A stretch of DNA of 64,000 nucleotides from CAZXWN01 sp964644695 [NCBI: uncultured bacterium] (GCA_964644695.1 CAZXWN010000015.1:1-64000), one strand, 5' to 3'; positions 29,191-38,122 are shown, counted from the first letter of the stretch. Translations and numbers: made by a program. The notes: generated by a model not told the origin, from the letters alone.

Positions 29191-30207
29191 TTAGAACAGT
29201 CCTGGATTTTCTTTCACCCAATTAAATATCCGAGTAATACCCTCTTCGACACTGATTTGAGGTTTCCAACCCAAGTCTCTCTGTGCTTTCCGTGTATCAG
29301 AAATGTAAACCTTCTGATCTCCTGGCCGCCAATCGCCGAAACTGACGGGTACATCATGTCCTAATAATTTCTTCAAGATAGGATGAAATTCATTCCAGAC
29401 GGAGAGTGTGTTTTCAATCCCGCCACCGATGTTATATATCTGACCCGCAGTCTTATCAATGTTAAGAGCCGCTAATTCCATGGCTCGGACCAAATCTTCC
29501 ACATACAATACATCGCGGACTTGTTTGCCATCACCATAGATAGTGATGGGTTTCCCCAGGATTGAGGCAATAATGAAATAGGCGACCCATCCCTGGTCTT
29601 CATTACCAAACTGATGGGTTCCATAAATACAAGACATTCGGAAAACGACTGACCTTAACCCGTAAATACGGCTGTAATCATGGACATACTGATCCGCTGT
29701 ACCCTTTGAACAACCATAGGGTGAATGGAAATCCAATCCTCTGGATTCAGGAACCCCGAATGGAAGTCCATCATATTCATAACGGTCATTTTTCTCAATG
29801 ATGTTCACATCTTCCATGCCGCCATATACCTTATTGGTCGAAGTAACCAGGAAGATCGGATTATCTCCGTAATTACGGGCGGCTTCAAGGGTATTAAAGG
29901 TCCCGAAGGCATTAATCTCAAAATCAGTCCGAGGATCGGTTACTGATGTGGTGACTGCGACCTGGGCTGCATAATTGTAAATAACTTCCTGACCTTTACA
30001 GGCCTCAGAAATTTCATTGTAATTCCGGACATCACCGATAATATAACGGATTTTATCCCCGTGATTTTCTTTCAACCAGGCGAGATTTTTATCTACACCT
30101 TTCCGGGAGAGGTTGTCAAAAATAGTAACTTCATGACCTTTAGACGCAAAATGATTTGCAACATGACATCCGACAAAACCGGCTCCGCCGGTAACTAAAA
30201 CTTTCAT
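29191..30207 (-). CDS. NAD-dependent epimerase/dehydratase, CDP-paratose 2-epimerase-like
   Basis: 338 residues of the extended SDR family. The NAD motif GGAGFVG is at 7-13, Thr/Ser near 122-124 (VTSTNKVYG), and Tyr164 and Lys168 (YGCSKG) complete the active site. The stretch YGCSKGTADQYVHDY, MSCIYGTHQFGNEDQGW and YGDGKQVRDVLYVEDL is the pattern of CDP-tyvelose/CDP-paratose 2-epimerases (RfbE type) rather than GalE. The substrate is inferred from that resemblance. It is first in a three-gene minus-strand operon with Wzz and a small membrane protein, and is divergent from the M55 peptidase gene. Confidence 0.85.
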   Translation of the reverse strand: MKVLVTGGAGFVGCHVANHFASKGHEVTIFDNLSRKGVDKNLAWLKENHGDKIRYIIGDVRNYNEISEACKGQEVIYNYAAQVAVTTSVTDPRTDFEINAFGTFNTLEAARNYGDNPIFLVTSTNKVYGGMEDVNIIEKNDRYEYDGLPFGVPESRGLDFHSPYGCSKGTADQYVHDYSRIYGLRSVVFRMSCIYGTHQFGNEDQGWVAYFIIASILGKPITIYGDGKQVRDVLYVEDLVRAMELAALNIDKTAGQIYNIGGGIENTLSVWNEFHPILKKLLGHDVPVSFGDWRPGDQKVYISDTRKAQRDLGWKPQISVEEGITRIFNWVKENPGLF

Positions 30208-30394
30208 GGGTCTAATCTTCTTTCACTTATTAGAATAACGAAATTGGGCAGGATCAAAACCCACCTCTAAGTTCAATCATATTATCAATACAGGGCTATT
30301 TATGCAAGAAAACAAGTGTTCACATTCTATTGTAAGAAAAATGGAGTAAAATAGGTGAATCTTTGTCCGTAAAATTTAATAACGAGGTGATTAA

Positions 30395-31192
30395 ATGAAA
30401 ATATTTATTAGTTCTGATATGGAAGGAACTGCAGGAATTGTTAACTGGCAGGAAACAGAACAAGGCAATAAAATGTATGACCATTTTTCCCAACAAATGA
30501 CCCGTGAGGTTGCGGCGGCGTGTCGAGGTGCTTTCGTTGCCGGAGCAAAGGATGTTTTAGTGAAAGATGCTCATTGTTCAGCACGGAACATCAACCCGGA
30601 AGTCCTTCCCCGGGGAACGAAAATCCTCCGAGGGTGGACCCGTAATCTATATAGTATGATGGCGGGGATAGATGACTCTTTTACGGCCGCGGTCTTTACC
30701 GGATACCATAGTCCTGCAAACTGGGATAATAACCCATTGGCACATACAATGACGGGCCAGATATCCTGGATCAAGATTAATGGAATCCAAACCAGTGAGT
30801 TGATTATCAATGGATGGACAGCCGCTTTATTTGGTGTCCCCCTGGTTTGTGTGACGGGCGATGAAGGGATTTGCCGGCAGGCTGAAGAAATCTTCCCTGG
30901 AGTGAAAACAGTCCCCACCAATTTAGGTGTGGGGGGAGCCTGTATTTCCATTCACCCTCTTGATGCCGTGGAACAGATTGAAGCCACAGTGAAAGAAGCT
31001 CTCTCTGGAGATATGTCACGATATAAGGTTCAATTACCATCCCATTTCTCCATGCAGATGAGGTTCCGTGAACATTCTCAGGCCTATTATGCTGCGCAAT
31101 ATCCGGGTGTGACTCAAATTGATCCTCATACCATCGGTTATGAAACGGACAGTTACCTGGAATTCCTCCGAATGTTTATGTTCAGTCATTAA
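30395..31192 (+). CDS. M55-family D-aminopeptidase (DppA-like)
   Basis: 265 residues. The zinc ligands of DppA align closely: Asp8 and Glu10 (SSDMEG), His60 (DAHCSARN), His105 (GYHSP) and Glu135 (TSELIING), and His117 in LAHTMTG fits the proposed nucleophile. DppA is a self-compartmentalising decameric D-aminopeptidase acting on D-Ala-containing peptides. There is no signal peptide, so it acts in the cytoplasm, consistent with use of peptidoglycan fragments. It stands alone and divergent from the epimerase gene. A GAGG site lies 8 bases before the ATG at 30395. Confidence 0.93.
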   Translation: MKIFISSDMEGTAGIVNWQETEQGNKMYDHFSQQMTREVAAACRGAFVAGAKDVLVKDAHCSARNINPEVLPRGTKILRGWTRNLYSMMAGIDDSFTAAVFTGYHSPANWDNNPLAHTMTGQISWIKINGIQTSELIINGWTAALFGVPLVCVTGDEGICRQAEEIFPGVKTVPTNLGVGGACISIHPLDAVEQIEATVKEALSGDMSRYKVQLPSHFSMQMRFREHSQAYYAAQYPGVTQIDPHTIGYETDSYLEFLRMFMFSH

Positions 31193-31266
31193 TTAAATCA
31201 TATATAAAAGTACAATCAAAATATTTATGGCATATAATTGGAAAATTCATATAAAAAGGATTCAAC

Positions 31267-31932
31267 ATGGATATTTCACTAATGTCTGTAAAGATACTTT
31301 TATTATTTACCCCTGGTTTAATTGTTACTTATTTAGTTAATTATTTGACAGTTCCAGCAGAAAAAAGTTTACATGATGTGATTTGTACTTCATTTATCTA
31401 TGGTTTTATATCATACCTAGTTTATTACACCCTCGTCTATTTTGCTGACGGTTGTAAAAAAATTGACGTTACTATTTTGGATTTTATAAGTAAAGAAACT
31501 GTTCCGATAAATTATGAGGAAGTATTCTGGGTCTGTATTGTTTCCGTGATAGTAGCTTTTATTATTTCATTTTGTATCAATAAAATGACTGTTTTACGTA
31601 TTGCTAAATTCCTGAGAATTTGCGAAAAAACTGGGCATACTTCAATTTTAGGTTTTTTAATGGATGTAAATGGCGATGAGTCTAGTCTAGATAAATGGGT
31701 GGTTGTAAAAGATTATCAAACAGGTTTGGCTTATTACGGATATTTGCAGTTATATTCAACTGCATATGATAAATTTGATGAGTTATTTTTAACAGATGTG
31801 GTAGTTTATAATAAGGATAGTGGTGATGTGCTATACGAGTCGGATGCAGTTTATTTGCCACGTAAAAGAGACCAGTTATCTATAGAGTGGAATGTAAAGG
31901 AACATGAGTACGGAGGAGAAGAAAATGAATAG
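31267..31932 (+). CDS. DUF6338-like membrane protein
   Basis: 221 residues with three likely membrane helices (about 9-27 with LLLFTPGLIVTYLVNYL, 42-60, and 86-106) followed by a cytoplasmic beta-rich domain with WVVVKDYQTGLAYYGYL and FDELFLTDVVVYN. That layout, especially a Trp-x-V...GYL...L-x-DV pattern, recalls DUF6338; the match is from memory and not tested. The function of that family is unknown. Its stop overlaps the start of the next gene (ATGAATAG), so the two make one translational unit. Codon use is more AT-rich than the flanking metabolic genes, as often seen in mobile or accessory genes. Confidence 0.6.
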   Translation: MDISLMSVKILLLFTPGLIVTYLVNYLTVPAEKSLHDVICTSFIYGFISYLVYYTLVYFADGCKKIDVTILDFISKETVPINYEEVFWVCIVSVIVAFIISFCINKMTVLRIAKFLRICEKTGHTSILGFLMDVNGDESSLDKWVVVKDYQTGLAYYGYLQLYSTAYDKFDELFLTDVVVYNKDSGDVLYESDAVYLPRKRDQLSIEWNVKEHEYGGEENE

Positions 31933-32317
31933 AGTACGCACGACAAAATATTCTTGGAGTAATGTGTCAAAAATCTCTAGAAAGCTTCTTATGAAAACTA
32001 AAATACGTCTTAAAAACAATTCAATAGTAAAAAAAGATAGGAGTAATGCTATAGAAGGTGGTGTTAATCCTCCACAATTTATTCTCAGACCTTCTGGGAA
32101 ATATAAAAGGGGCTCAATAACTTGGATTACTTTTGGAAATACTATAGAAGATGGTGTTAATCCTCCACAATTTCCTTCCAGACCTTCTGGAAAATATAAA
32201 AGGGGCTCAATAATTAGGATTACTCCTGGAAATACTATAAGAGGTGGCGTTAATCCTCCACAATCTACTCCTAGACCTTCTATGAGACTTATAGGTGAAA
32301 AAATAAAAATGAAATAA
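31925..32317 (+). CDS. Basic tandem-repeat protein coupled to the DUF6338-like gene
   Basis: 130 residues from the ATG at 31925, which has a strong GGAGG 8 bases upstream and overlaps the preceding stop; a start at 31904 is less likely. After a Lys/Arg-rich head, the sequence holds three copies of a 31-residue unit (GGVNPPQF..RPSGKYKRGSI..IT.GNTI), the third cut short. The protein is strongly basic, rich in Pro, Gly and Asn, has no membrane helix and no catalytic motif. The DNA repeats at exactly 93 bases. I do not recognise a function; it may bind nucleic acid, a polyanion or its membrane partner. A strong terminator closes the unit. Confidence 0.6.
   Translation: MNRVRTTKYSWSNVSKISRKLLMKTKIRLKNNSIVKKDRSNAIEGGVNPPQFILRPSGKYKRGSITWITFGNTIEDGVNPPQFPSRPSGKYKRGSIIRITPGNTIRGGVNPPQSTPRPSMRLIGEKIKMK
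32051..32317 (+). repeat. 93-bp tandem repeat, about 2.9 copies, in coding frame
   Basis: Units begin at 32051 (ATAGAAGGTGG), 32144 (ATAGAAGATGG) and 32237 (ATAAGAGGTGG). Spacing is exactly 93 bases, so the 31-residue reading frame is kept. The shared cores GGTGTTAATCCTCCACAA and AAATATAAAAGGGGCTCAAT are nearly identical at DNA level, implying recent duplication. Confidence 0.9.
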
Positions 32318-32392
32318 ATCTTAATTTATGCCAGCCTCTTTCATTGATATGGCGAAAAATGAAGGTTAATATAGTATCAGATAATAAGTATT

Positions 32393-32433
32393 AAACCCCT
32401 CCAATCAGATATTGGGTTGGAGGGGTTTTCTTT
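32393..32433 (+). terminator. Strong terminator after the repeat-protein gene
   Basis: AAACCCCTCCAA at 32393-32404 pairs perfectly (12 bp) with TTGGAGGGGTTT at 32417-32428, followed by TCTTTTT. It lies 76 bases after the stop codon. Confidence 0.9.
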
Positions 32434-32558
32434 TTGCAGAAAAAAATCTGCATATCATAAAAATAGAAAAATGATGTCCACAGTTTCTATAATTTGGTGG
32501 ACAAGCTGGCTGACTACTTTCCTCCAGAATAGATTCAACGATTCATTTACGGAGTTAG

Positions 32559-32583
32559 TCCGAGCAGGTCCGTGGATGATTCG
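32559..32583 (-). repeat. Dispersed repeat, copy 1 (inverted relative to 46966)
   Basis: These 25 bases are the exact reverse complement of 46966-46990. Similarity continues on the 5' side: a CTCCGT core is shared, with about 33 of 38 bases equal over the longer stretch. The hairpin that is nearly perfect in the other copy is degraded here. No coding explanation is evident because the next gene starts at 32615. Confidence 0.75.
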
Positions 32584-32614
32584 AATACAGAAAAGAGAAT
32601 GGAGGAAGGTGAAA

Positions 32615-33133
32615 ATGAATCAAAGTATTTGTGTAACTGAAAAGATGGAATTAAGTAAATGGAGAGGATTGATTGAAAGCCGTCTTCAGAAACGGTTAGG
32701 TAAAATACCCGAAGAGAACTTAACTCGAGATCGTGTTTTGGCTGAATGTCGTTCCGCCGTGGATGAAGTCTTGGGGAGTCGATATGCCTCGGGTGGAAAG
32801 GTCCTGTTGACAGTCTATCCCCTGATGTCTTTGACGGCTTCCAAAAAGTTTCAAAGAGGGACAGAACCGCCGGTGGTATATGTTCGGAAATCAAAGAGAA
32901 GTGGACCCTATCAGAGACAATGGGTAAAGCCGAAAAATCCAGGAACCCCTTCCCAGCAGGCACATCGAGAACGGTTTCGGCAGGCCATGTTAGCCTGGAA
33001 ATCTGAAAGCCGTGCTACTAAGCAATACTGGGAAGGATTGGTTCGCAGGATGAAGGGAATGACCACTCAGGGATTATATGTCCGGAATTGGTTTAAGAAT
33101 CACCCATCAGTTATATCAACGGGAAAGACTTGA
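32615..33133 (+). CDS. Hypothetical basic protein with C-terminal QAHRERF...AW...YW motif
   Basis: 172 residues from the ATG at 32615, which has GGAGG 9 bases upstream; a frame open back to 32417 crosses a terminator and a repeat and is not credible there. The N-terminal half is helical (MELSKWRGLIESRLQKRLGK), the middle is basic (KSKRSGPYQRQWVKPKNPG), and the C-terminal 55 residues contain TPSQQAHRERFRQAMLAWKS and QYWEGLVRRMKGMTTQGLYVRNW. That last segment resembles small conserved proteins in which a QA-R-F/AW/W-A pattern occurs and which are sometimes found in phage structural contexts. I do not assign a function. Confidence 0.6.
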   Translation: MNQSICVTEKMELSKWRGLIESRLQKRLGKIPEENLTRDRVLAECRSAVDEVLGSRYASGGKVLLTVYPLMSLTASKKFQRGTEPPVVYVRKSKRSGPYQRQWVKPKNPGTPSQQAHRERFRQAMLAWKSESRATKQYWEGLVRRMKGMTTQGLYVRNWFKNHPSVISTGKT

Positions 33134-33200
33134 CCCTGAGAAGAGTTCCAATTAATCTTGATTCATCAATAAATCAAATAATTTTCTGTCAAAATAAATA

Positions 33201-34775
33201 ATGAATATGAACCGGATAAAATTAAACCATTGGATTTGGCCCCTGCTGATTATGGCTGTGGCATTCCTGTTTCGAATCTATGATTTGAATCAATATCCCC
33301 AGGGGTTGTGGTACGACGAAGCTATTCATGGTCTGGATACCTTACAAATCTATCAAGACCATCAACTCCCCTTATTTTTCAACACGGATAATCATCCTCA
33401 GGAACCCATGTTCAGTTATATATTGGCTGTTGGGTTTTGGATTTTCGGAGTGTCCGCATTTACTTTACGGTTGATTCCTGCCCTCATCGGTATTTGTACC
33501 GTAGTGTTGTTTTATTACTTTGTCCGCAGGTGGTGGGGAGGCAGGATGGCCCTGATTGCCGGCCTTCTTTTGGCCACCTGTAAATGGCATATGATGTTTT
33601 CACGATTATGTTTCCGGACAATATTGACGCCTTTCATAACAATTATGATGGTGTGGCTTCTCCTGGAAGGTATGAACAGGATTAAAGATAAGTTTCGATG
33701 GCGTTATTTCATCGTTTCCGGGATTTGTCTGGGACTGGGAATGTACACTTACATCTCATTTCGGATTATGCCGGTCCTGGTCTTTTTATTAGTAGCCCAT
33801 CAGCTGTTTCATACTCGACGGCAAGATGATTATGAGCCCCGCCTATGGAAAGGAATGGGACTGACCTTTCTCGTCGGCTTTGTTATTTTTCTTCCCTTAC
33901 TGATTGATTTTATTCATAATCCTTTTCACTTCTCCGGTCGTACCGATGAAATTACGGTTTTCAGCGGCGGATATGGAGAAGGGATACGAATGATTCTCTC
34001 CAATACTTACAAGACCCTTTGTATGATGGGGATACCTAAGTTGGGTGACCCTGAATGGAAACACAATTTTTCCGGTGAACCCATTCTTCCTTTGTGGTTA
34101 TTTCTTTTCTTGCTGGTTGGGATTTACCGGATGTTTCAGAACAGAAAAGACCTGCGGTTGGCCGCCATGGGATTGATGTTTGGACTTTATCTGGTCCCGG
34201 GTATCATGTCTCAGGGTGCTCCCAACAGTTTGCGTACTTTGGGTGCTGTTCCTGCGTTGTGTTTTATGACTGCGTATGGAATGGATGGATTATGGAAGAT
34301 TGATTTTTTAAATCTAAAATCATGGCTAAGAGTCGGTTTGGTCGTTGTGCTTTTACTGGGGGGAGGCGTATGGACCTGGCATCAGTATTTTGTCATGTGG
34401 GGTCCTGATACTCGAACTGCGCAGCATTTTAATATCAATGAATATCGGCTTGCCAGGTCAATTCATCAGTCAGATGTAAAGGCGGATTTTTATTTACAGG
34501 ATGTGTTAGCCAGCCAACCCACGATCCGTTTTACAGCGTATCCTGTGACATTAAAATCGGTAACAAATCTGAGTGAAATTCCTGCGCCTGAGTCTTTGGT
34601 TCGGGATGCCGTTGTAGTGTTCTTAAATCCCCGGATGTTTAACATGGAATCGAACTGGGAAGACCAGCTTTTATCTCAATATCCTCATGCTGAATTAATG
34701 GAATCCTCTCCATCTCCCTGGGTCCTGGCGTATTATATTAATGTGAACACACTTGGAAGGAATACCGCTCAATGA
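33201..34775 (+). CDS. GT-C membrane glycosyltransferase, GT39/PMT-like
   Basis: 524 residues with about 11-12 hydrophobic helices. The first extracytoplasmic loop carries LWYDEAIHG with Asp39-Glu40, the acidic pair that coordinates the lipid-linked donor in GT-C enzymes of the PMT/ArnT type. RIYDLNQYP and the HPQEP region fit the dolichyl-phosphate-mannose-protein mannosyltransferase-like superfamily. The likely donor is a polyprenyl-phosphate sugar; the acceptor is unknown. It overlaps the next membrane protein gene by 4 bases (ATGA). A polyprenol-phosphate sugar synthase candidate lies at 61.5 kb. The ATG at 33201 lacks a visible ribosome site. Confidence 0.8.
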   Translation: MNMNRIKLNHWIWPLLIMAVAFLFRIYDLNQYPQGLWYDEAIHGLDTLQIYQDHQLPLFFNTDNHPQEPMFSYILAVGFWIFGVSAFTLRLIPALIGICTVVLFYYFVRRWWGGRMALIAGLLLATCKWHMMFSRLCFRTILTPFITIMMVWLLLEGMNRIKDKFRWRYFIVSGICLGLGMYTYISFRIMPVLVFLLVAHQLFHTRRQDDYEPRLWKGMGLTFLVGFVIFLPLLIDFIHNPFHFSGRTDEITVFSGGYGEGIRMILSNTYKTLCMMGIPKLGDPEWKHNFSGEPILPLWLFLFLLVGIYRMFQNRKDLRLAAMGLMFGLYLVPGIMSQGAPNSLRTLGAVPALCFMTAYGMDGLWKIDFLNLKSWLRVGLVVVLLLGGGVWTWHQYFVMWGPDTRTAQHFNINEYRLARSIHQSDVKADFYLQDVLASQPTIRFTAYPVTLKSVTNLSEIPAPESLVRDAVVVFLNPRMFNMESNWEDQLLSQYPHAELMESSPSPWVLAYYINVNTLGRNTAQ

Positions 34776-36193
34776 TCAAAACCTGGATGAAAAAGTTAAG
34801 TCGCCTGGAATGGGCTCTATTTGTTTTTCTCATGTTGTTTTTTAGCTTTTTCTTTAATGAAAATCCTGGTTGGAACGTCTCCAGCCGAATGAATCTGGTT
34901 TATTCTATCGTTGATTTGGGGCGTTTCAATATTGATTATTATGTGAGTATGCCGGACTGGAAACGTGAATATAAAACGGAAGATTTATCTTTTTATGAGG
35001 GCAGTTTTTATTGTGACAAGTCTCCCATTCTTTCTTTCCTGGGTGTTCCTGTTTATTGGGTGTATGCGCAGGTCCATGATGTTTTGAATATTAAATGTGA
35101 TCCCTTGAAAGGTCGATATCCGGTTACTTTATTTACCGTTTCCTTGTTTACCTCCATTCTGGCAATCTTAGTATTCAGGATGTTAGGGGAGATACGAAAA
35201 TCGCCTCGAGACCAGTTGATGACGACTTTATTTTTCTCTCTGGGTAGTGTGGGTACTTGTTATGCCATCCTGTTTATGGCTCACCAGTTATCCTCGCTTC
35301 TGATTTTTCTTGGATTTTTCCTTGTTTACTATTGTTTGAAATTTTGGGATACCTGGTCCGATAGAAGAAAAGCAATCGTTTTGGCATCCGCAGGATTCAG
35401 TGTGGGACTGGCAACGGCGACCGAAACTCCGACGGCCATTGGAATGATAGGTATTACCATATATGCCTATTTTTCTCTCCCTGACCGGAAATATATGGCT
35501 TGGTTTGTACCCGCAGCCATCGTTGCCATGATTTTGCCCATGCCATATAACTGGGCCTGTTTCGGGAGTCCTTTCAGTTCTGGATATCAATACGAAGCTC
35601 ACCCTGTATTTCGGGCTGAAATGTCCCGGGGTATTTCTGGAGTAGGGCTTCCCAGTTGGACTGCCTTTTGGGGCATTACATTCTCTAACTACAGGGGATT
35701 ATTTTTTACAGCTCCTTTTCTTTTGTTTGCTTTCCCCGGTTTATATTATTGGTGGAAGAATGCTCCAGCTCGTAAGGAATTGTTATTATCCTTGTTTCTG
35801 ATTGTTGGATTTATTGGATACAACAGTTCTTATTGGGCCTGGTATGGTGGTTGGGCATTTGGCCCAAGACTTTTGGTCCCTATGGTTCCCTTCTTGGTTT
35901 TGGTTGCATACTATTATCTTCCCCGTTTAAAGTATCTGTTTTATACCCTGGGAATCATGTCTGTACTGATGCATGTCATGGTTCTACTGACAGACCCTCA
36001 AATTCCTGAATCCTACGATGCCCCTTTTGCTCAATTTACGATCCCCCGGTTTTTAGAGGGTAATTTTACGCGAAATATATTATCTGTCTGGGGATTGGAC
36101 CGTCGTGTCTCCGTAGTTGTTTTTCTGATTTTTGTCGTGATTGGAATCTCTTATCTTTATTGGCTGGCCGGGCATGACCCAAAATCGGAATAA
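34772..36193 (+). CDS. Multi-pass membrane protein, probable GT-C-type glycosyltransferase
   Basis: 473 residues with about 10 membrane helices. The first loop contains NPGWNVSSRMNLVYSIVDLG and DWKREYKTEDLSFYEGSFYCDKSP; an acidic residue pattern and a Lys-Ser-Pro are seen where bacterial GT-C relatives annotated as mannosyltransferases or hypothetical membrane proteins have theirs. YNWACFGSPFSSGYQYEA and WAWYGGWAFGPRLLVPMVPFL are conserved-looking motifs of this group. It starts within the stop of the upstream GT39-like gene, so both are made together. The specific reaction is unknown. Confidence 0.65.
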   Translation: MIKTWMKKLSRLEWALFVFLMLFFSFFFNENPGWNVSSRMNLVYSIVDLGRFNIDYYVSMPDWKREYKTEDLSFYEGSFYCDKSPILSFLGVPVYWVYAQVHDVLNIKCDPLKGRYPVTLFTVSLFTSILAILVFRMLGEIRKSPRDQLMTTLFFSLGSVGTCYAILFMAHQLSSLLIFLGFFLVYYCLKFWDTWSDRRKAIVLASAGFSVGLATATETPTAIGMIGITIYAYFSLPDRKYMAWFVPAAIVAMILPMPYNWACFGSPFSSGYQYEAHPVFRAEMSRGISGVGLPSWTAFWGITFSNYRGLFFTAPFLLFAFPGLYYWWKNAPARKELLLSLFLIVGFIGYNSSYWAWYGGWAFGPRLLVPMVPFLVLVAYYYLPRLKYLFYTLGIMSVLMHVMVLLTDPQIPESYDAPFAQFTIPRFLEGNFTRNILSVWGLDRRVSVVVFLIFVVIGISYLYWLAGHDPKSE

Positions 36194-36313
36194 ATCTTAA
36201 CTTGACGAAATAGTCATCTTTTTCTATGATGATTTGGGCTTTTATGCCCATTTATTAAACTTATTTGCAGTTCGGGGAAACATGAAGGTTCTCCCCGGGA
36301 AGGAACTAGTATT

Positions 36314-37417
36314 ATGGCAGGAGTAACACTTAAAAACCTTTGTAAGGTGTTCCAAGGCAATGTTAAAGCTGTTGAAAACGTTAACTTGGAAATCAAAGAC
36401 AAAGAGTTTGTCGTTCTGGTTGGTCCCTCTGGTTGTGGTAAATCTACAACCCTCCGAATGATTGCCGGTTTGGAAGAAATCAGCTCCGGTGAAATTGAGA
36501 TTGATGGCAAAGTTGTCAATGATGTTCCCCCCAAAGATCGTGATATCGCCATGGTATTTCAAAACTATGCGCTTTATCCGCATATGTCCGTTTATAAGAA
36601 TATGGCTTTTGGTCTGATGCTTCGTAAGTATCCCAAAGATGAAATTGATAAACGTGTTCAAGAAGCCGCCAAGATTCTCGGTATTGAAAACCTGCTGGAA
36701 CGCAAACCCAAAGCTCTTTCGGGTGGTCAGCGTCAGCGTGTAGCTGTTGGTCGTGCGATTGTCCGTAAACCCAAAGTATTCCTTTTTGATGAACCTCTTT
36801 CTAACTTAGATGCCAAAATGCGTGTTCAGATGCGGTCTGAAATCAGCAAACTCCATCTTCGTCTTCAAACTACTATGATTTATGTTACCCATGACCAGGT
36901 AGAAGCAATGACCATGGGTGATCGTATCGTAGTCATGAAAGATGGTTTGGTTCACCAGGTGGATTCCCCCATCGCTCTGTATGACCACCCAGTGAATAAA
37001 TTTGTTGCTGGATTCCTTGGGACTCCTCCGATGAATTTCCTTGAAGGTGGAATCGAAAAGAAAGACGGTAAGTTCTTCTTTAATGAAGGCACCTTCACCT
37101 TTGAATTGCCCGATTTCATGAATGATAAACTGGCCAATTATGATGGAAAAACCGTCATTTTTGGAATACGGCCGGAAGATATCCGAGATACCACTATGGC
37201 ATCTCAGGCCAAATACAAAGCTGAAGTTAAAGCAAAAGTTGAATTGGTCGAACCCATGGGCAGTGAATGTAACGTTTACCTGACCACAGGTAAAAATCCA
37301 TACAGTGCTCGATTAGATTCCCATGTCGATGTGAAAGAAAACACTGACAAGGTCCTAATCTTTAATCTGGACAAGAGTCACATCTTTGACAAAGAAACAG
37401 AAATTGCTTTGATCTAA
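36314..37417 (+). CDS. ABC transporter ATPase of the MalK/UgpC/MsmX type
   Basis: 367 residues. Walker [10 protein letters not shown] is at 37-45, Q-loop [10 protein letters not shown] near 82, signature LSGGQ at 135-139, Walker B VFLFDEPL at 155-161, and the switch His in [15 protein letters not shown]. The C-terminal ~120 residues form the OB/TOBE regulatory domain ([22 protein letters not shown]) typical of sugar importers. No permease or binding protein is adjacent, so it may energise several sugar ABC importers as MsmX and UgpC-type ATPases do elsewhere. Its codon use is notably regular, which hints at high expression. A strong terminator follows. Confidence 0.92.
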   Translation: MAGVTLKNLCKVFQGNVKAVENVNLEIKDKEFVVLVGPSGCGKSTTLRMIAGLEEISSGEIEIDGKVVNDVPPKDRDIAMVFQNYALYPHMSVYKNMAFGLMLRKYPKDEIDKRVQEAAKILGIENLLERKPKALSGGQRQRVAVGRAIVRKPKVFLFDEPLSNLDAKMRVQMRSEISKLHLRLQTTMIYVTHDQVEAMTMGDRIVVMKDGLVHQVDSPIALYDHPVNKFVAGFLGTPPMNFLEGGIEKKDGKFFFNEGTFTFELPDFMNDKLANYDGKTVIFGIRPEDIRDTTMASQAKYKAEVKAKVELVEPMGSECNVYLTTGKNPYSARLDSHVDVKENTDKVLIFNLDKSHIFDKETEIALI

Positions 37418-37446
37418 GTTGCTCTAAATTAAACAGTAAAGCCTAA

Positions 37447-37480
37447 CCGGCTGCCTGGATGTTCCGGGCAGCCGGTTTTT
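37447..37480 (+). terminator. Terminator after the ABC ATPase gene
   Basis: CCGGCTGCC at 37447-37455 pairs with GGCAGCCGG at 37467-37475, followed by TTTTTATATT. Thirty bases after the stop codon and just before thpR. Confidence 0.9.
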
Positions 37481-37499
37481 ATATTATGATGAATTTATT

Positions 37500-38069
37500 A
37501 TGAGATGTTTTATAGCCATACCTCTTCCAGAGGATTTACGAAAACAGTTAGCCGATATTCAACGTCAGTTGAAACAGTTTGATGGCGATGTGACCTGGCC
37601 TAAACCCGAAGGTATACATCTAACGCTTAAGTTCCTGGGTGAAATGTCAAAGGAACAAATCGAAAGTATCACGAAAGTTATGTCTCGGGTGGCCTCCAAT
37701 CATCCCCAGTTCTCTCTGGAGTCTGGTGGAACAGGTTGTTTTCCTACGATGCAGCACCCTCGGATATTATGGGTAGGTCTTAATCAGGGTAAAGAGTCTG
37801 TTGTAAAATTAGCTGCGGCATTAGAAAAGGAACTCGTCCTGTTAGATATTCCGTCTGAAGCGAGAGCATTCAATCCTCATTTAACACTGGGTCGGGTAAA
37901 ATCAACGAATAATCTGGGCCCCATGATGGAGTATTTCCAAAAAAGAATCAAACCGGATTCTCATCGAATAAATGCATCAGAGATTCACCTTTATGAAAGT
38001 ATCCTCAAACCTTCCGGAGCAGAATATCGTATCCTCTACACTGCGACATTATCCCCAGAAACCCATTAA
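37500..38069 (+). CDS. thpR: RNA 2',3'-cyclic phosphodiesterase ThpR (2H family)
   Basis: 189 residues. Two HxT motifs define the 2H phosphoesterase fold: His40-Leu-Thr42 (GIHLTLKFLG) and His127-Leu-Thr129 (NPHLTLGRVK). MRCFIAIPLP at the start and the HLYESIL...YRILYTATL end are typical of ThpR/LigT. The enzyme opens 2',3'-cyclic phosphates on RNA and in some species has weak ligase activity. It starts 20 bases after a terminator T-tract and is followed 53 bases later by nadE, so the two may share a transcript. No clear ribosome site is visible before the ATG. Confidence 0.92.
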   Translation: MRCFIAIPLPEDLRKQLADIQRQLKQFDGDVTWPKPEGIHLTLKFLGEMSKEQIESITKVMSRVASNHPQFSLESGGTGCFPTMQHPRILWVGLNQGKESVVKLAAALEKELVLLDIPSEARAFNPHLTLGRVKSTNNLGPMMEYFQKRIKPDSHRINASEIHLYESILKPSGAEYRILYTATLSPETH

Positions 38070-38122
38070 AAATCTGTTATAGTAACAATAACTTATTCGT
38101 TAAATTCAGAGGGTATAATCTT

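Noticed and set aside
32417-32614. Upstream extension of the unknown protein at 32615
   Set aside because: It would begin inside the terminator of the preceding gene and translate through the dispersed repeat; a good GGAGG and ATG are present at 32615.
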